In this document: piece after piece, positions 62,095-64,000 of the stretch
How positions within the stretch are numbered: position 1 is the stretch's first letter
Layout: every line of letters starts with the position of its first letter
Source of the DNA: Candidatus Cloacimonadota bacterium
Lineage (GTDB): Bacteria; Cloacimonadota; Cloacimonadia; Cloacimonadales; Cloacimonadaceae
NCBI GenBank assembly: GCA_018433885.1
Contig: JAHDQK010000014.1
Location: forward strand, 1-64,000
Reading direction: 5' to 3'
Length of the DNA: 64,000 nucleotides
Made by a program: the position numbers and the translations under genes
The notes under the pieces: generated by a model
The model's input: the letters and a program-made list of their open reading frames with translations, nothing else
Database searches by the model: none
Told to the model about the DNA's origin: nothing

Positions 62095-63141
62095 ATGCGT
62101 CCAGATAAAAATGAACTAGTTCGTATGCTCAGCATTACAAAAGATGATGAGCTGCAGGAGCTTTACAATCAAGCCTACGAGGTGAAAAAAAAGTATGTGG
62201 GCACCAAAGTGTATTTTCGCGGTATTATCGAGCTAAGTAATATCTGCACAAAGAATTGTTACTATTGTGGCATTCGCAAGAGTAATCTGGACTTCCAACG
62301 CTATACTATCACAATGGAAGAAGCTTTGGCGGAGGCTAAATGGTGCTACGAACAGCGTTATGGCAGTCTGGTGATCCAAGCAGGCGAGCGCATAGACCCA
62401 GATTGGGTGGATTTCATCGAAGAACTGATCCGGGGTGTCAAAAGAGTTTCGGATGGCAAGCTAGGCATCACGCTCTCTTTGGGAGAACAGAGCGAGGATG
62501 TCTATCGCCGCTGGTTTGAAGCAGGAGCACATCGTTACCTTCTGCGAGTGGAGACCACCAACCCTGAGCTTTACAAATCTCTGCATCCGGCGGATCATGA
62601 CTTTGAGTATCGCAAGAGCTGCTTGGATCTTCTGAGAAAAACCGGATACCAGGTAGGAACCGGCGTGATGGTGGGGCTTCCCGGCCAAACCATCGAAGAT
62701 ATCGCAGAGGATATTTTGTTCTTCTATGATAAGGATGTAGATATGCTGGGAATGGGACCTTACATCCCCCATCACGGAACCCCGCTGGGGCACTTGGAAA
62801 AGAGCTTTGAGCCAGATAATGCACTTAAGATGGGGCTAAAGATGATCGCTACCTGCAGGATTACCTTGAAAGATGTAAATATTGCCACCACGACCGCGTT
62901 GCAAGCACTGCATCCGGAAGGTAGAGAGATGGGGCTTTTGGCAGGCGCAAATGTGCTGATGCCCAATATCACTGACACAAAATACCGCGAGGGTTACCAA
63001 CTTTACGAAGGCAAACCATGTATGGACGAAAATGCCAACCAATGTGTGGGATGCCTTTCGCGCAGGATAGCGTCGATAGGCGAGACAATCGGATTTGATG
63101 AATGGGGAGATTCCCGGCATTTTGAAGCGCGTAAAAGCTAA
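62095..63141 (+). CDS. hydE: [FeFe]-hydrogenase maturation radical SAM protein HydE
   Basis: 348 aa. Radical SAM motif C51-TKN-C55-YY-C58 (IICTKNCYYCGIRKSN), GSLVIQAGERIDPDWVDFI, GITLSLGEQSEDVYRRWFEAGAHRYLLRVET, and VGTGVMVGLPGQTIEDIAEDILF. This pattern fits HydE and the related BioB-like group; YYCGIRKSN is HydE-typical. It makes part of the H-cluster dithiolate ligand. No HydF, HydG or hydrogenase gene is in the window. Confidence 0.9.
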   Translation: MRPDKNELVRMLSITKDDELQELYNQAYEVKKKYVGTKVYFRGIIELSNICTKNCYYCGIRKSNLDFQRYTITMEEALAEAKWCYEQRYGSLVIQAGERIDPDWVDFIEELIRGVKRVSDGKLGITLSLGEQSEDVYRRWFEAGAHRYLLRVETTNPELYKSLHPADHDFEYRKSCLDLLRKTGYQVGTGVMVGLPGQTIEDIAEDILFFYDKDVDMLGMGPYIPHHGTPLGHLEKSFEPDNALKMGLKMIATCRITLKDVNIATTTALQALHPEGREMGLLAGANVLMPNITDTKYREGYQLYEGKPCMDENANQCVGCLSRRIASIGETIGFDEWGDSRHFEARKS

Positions 63142-63158
63142 TAGGACTTTGCATTAAC

Positions 63159-63194
63159 TTGCCCGGGATCTTGTTTTTAATGGATTCCGGGCAA
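63159..63194 (+). terminator. Terminator-like hairpin after hydE
   Basis: 12-bp stem TTGCCCGGGATC (63159-63170) / GATTCCGGGCAA (63183-63194) with one G-T pair and a 12-nt T-rich loop. No T-tract follows, so its efficiency is uncertain. Confidence 0.55.
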
Positions 63195-63283
63195 TTCATG
63201 TATCACTTTCGGGATGGTTCGGAACGCTTCTTGCAAGCATTAAGAGCATGGAATTTATGTTTACAGATTATAAAGGAGATGTG

Positions 63284-64000
63284 ATGTCGAGAAAGATCTA
63301 TTTATTGCTGGCACTGGTGATTGTGATCGCGATAGCCGGTTGTGCCAAACGCAATACAGCATTTGAGGATACTCAGAAGCTGACCCGCCTTGCGCAGGTG
63401 CCTGTGGTGGGACTACCATCTGAACTTGATACTGATGCCACTCATGCCTATGTCGCCTTGGATCAGGGTGGTATGGCTACAATTAATATGGACACTTATG
63501 AATTGTTCTGGTACCCAGATATGCTTTCTCAGGACGGTTCAGTTACAGATTTTTGGCGCACGCGCAAGCTTTCTGTCGCGTCCAAATATAACCGGGTGTT
63601 CCTTAACGAGATTCAGTTTACAGATCGGATTCACATCATCGACAGCAGCGATCCCGAAAACCTGAGAGTGATCGATTCTATCACAGGTGGGACTTACGAC
63701 ATCCAGGACATCGCGATCCGCGAGTATGATGAGCCAGTGGAAGGAAACGTCATCGAAGTAGCATTTTGCTCTAATATCAATCTACGATACGGTCTCTACA
63801 TCAACGATTTCTGGATGGGTATCGACCCCATCTATCCTGTTGATGCACCTGCCCTTTTAGGTGGCGTGGAGCTGGACGACAACTATATCTACGGAGCTGC
63901 TCAGCAACGCGGATTGGTTACCTTCCAGAAGAGTACCGGAGCTGTTATCGGGGAGCATGCAGTTCGGGGTGAAGCTCAGAAATTGGTGGTGCGCAATGGT
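63284..64000 (+). CDS. Lipoprotein with LVIVD-like beta-propeller repeats (truncated by window edge)
   Basis: 239 codons are open to the end of the window. ATG at 63284 with AAAGGAG 5 nt upstream. Lipobox AIAGCAKR (Cys at about residue 20). Propeller-like units: HAYVALDQGGMATINMDTY, RIHIIDSSDPENLRVIDSITGG. The pattern RIHIIDSSDPENLRVIDSI resembles LVIVD repeats. Probably a surface or outer-membrane lipoprotein of unknown function; the C-terminus lies outside. Confidence 0.7.
   Translation, partial: MSRKIYLLLALVIVIAIAGCAKRNTAFEDTQKLTRLAQVPVVGLPSELDTDATHAYVALDQGGMATINMDTYELFWYPDMLSQDGSVTDFWRTRKLSVASKYNRVFLNEIQFTDRIHIIDSSDPENLRVIDSITGGTYDIQDIAIREYDEPVEGNVIEVAFCSNINLRYGLYINDFWMGIDPIYPVDAPALLGGVELDDNYIYGAAQQRGLVTFQKSTGAVIGEHAVRGEAQKLVVRNG

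Overview
The window looks like the chromosome of a fermentative diderm bacterium of the FCB (Fibrobacterota-Chlorobiota-Bacteroidota) superphylum, most likely a Candidatus Cloacimonadota (Cloacimonas-like) organism. This is inferred from gene content, not from a database search. The main indications are gingipain-family (C25) proteins with FlgD-like C-terminal sorting domains beside a PorV-like barrel (type IX secretion), a short Bacteroidota-style primary sigma factor, a serine-palmitoyltransferase-like enzyme, phosphate butyryltransferase, P5C dehydrogenase and the [FeFe]-hydrogenase maturase HydE. Genes are densely packed with many ATGA or TAATG overlaps. No rRNA, tRNA, CRISPR array, prophage or intact insertion sequence was seen.

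Layout. 1-6 kb (+): the end of a membrane protein, surE, pcm, a cNMP-binding protein, an AI-2E-family transporter, an SPT-like enzyme, then pckA. 6.4-12.5 kb (+): a poly-gamma-glutamate-type cluster (pgsB, pgsC, pgsW-like), an exported protein, an outer-membrane barrel, an acidic small protein and gpsA. 12.6-16 kb: a T9SS-type cargo protein (-), then P5C dehydrogenase (+) behind a strongly structured leader. 16.4-27 kb (+): acyP, a LysM/M23 protein, sigma factor, ptb, rlmH, a 50-aa membrane protein, a 1292-aa C25 protein, cysS, a beta-propeller and a mini-kinase. 27.4-35.6 kb (-): ffh-rpe-dciA, and ispE-prs-rplY-pth-rpsF-ssb-rpsR-yybS-rplI plus a membrane protein. 35.6-38.3 kb (-): a BY-kinase with a 12-tyrosine tail and an SLBB protein (polysaccharide export). 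38.7-49.5 kb (-): proS, cinA, purD, PorU-like C25 protein, PorV-like protein and a lipoprotein. 50-61.6 kb (-): a large lipoprotein, folD, ymdB, rny, a probable 6S RNA, zapA, a coiled-coil protein, pheTS, rplT, rpmI and infC. 62-64 kb (+): hydE and a truncated LVIVD-type lipoprotein.

Most notable are: (1) a family of about 90-116 bp structured intergenic repeats at roughly 6.2, 27.1, 38.5 and 49.9 kb, with a diverged relative at 61.9 kb; (2) the pgs cluster extended by periplasmic and outer-membrane parts; (3) a P5C dehydrogenase leader in which two copies of one arm compete for the same partner and one of them contains the ribosome-binding site; (4) an infC gene that seems to start at a non-AUG codon behind an attenuator-like hairpin.
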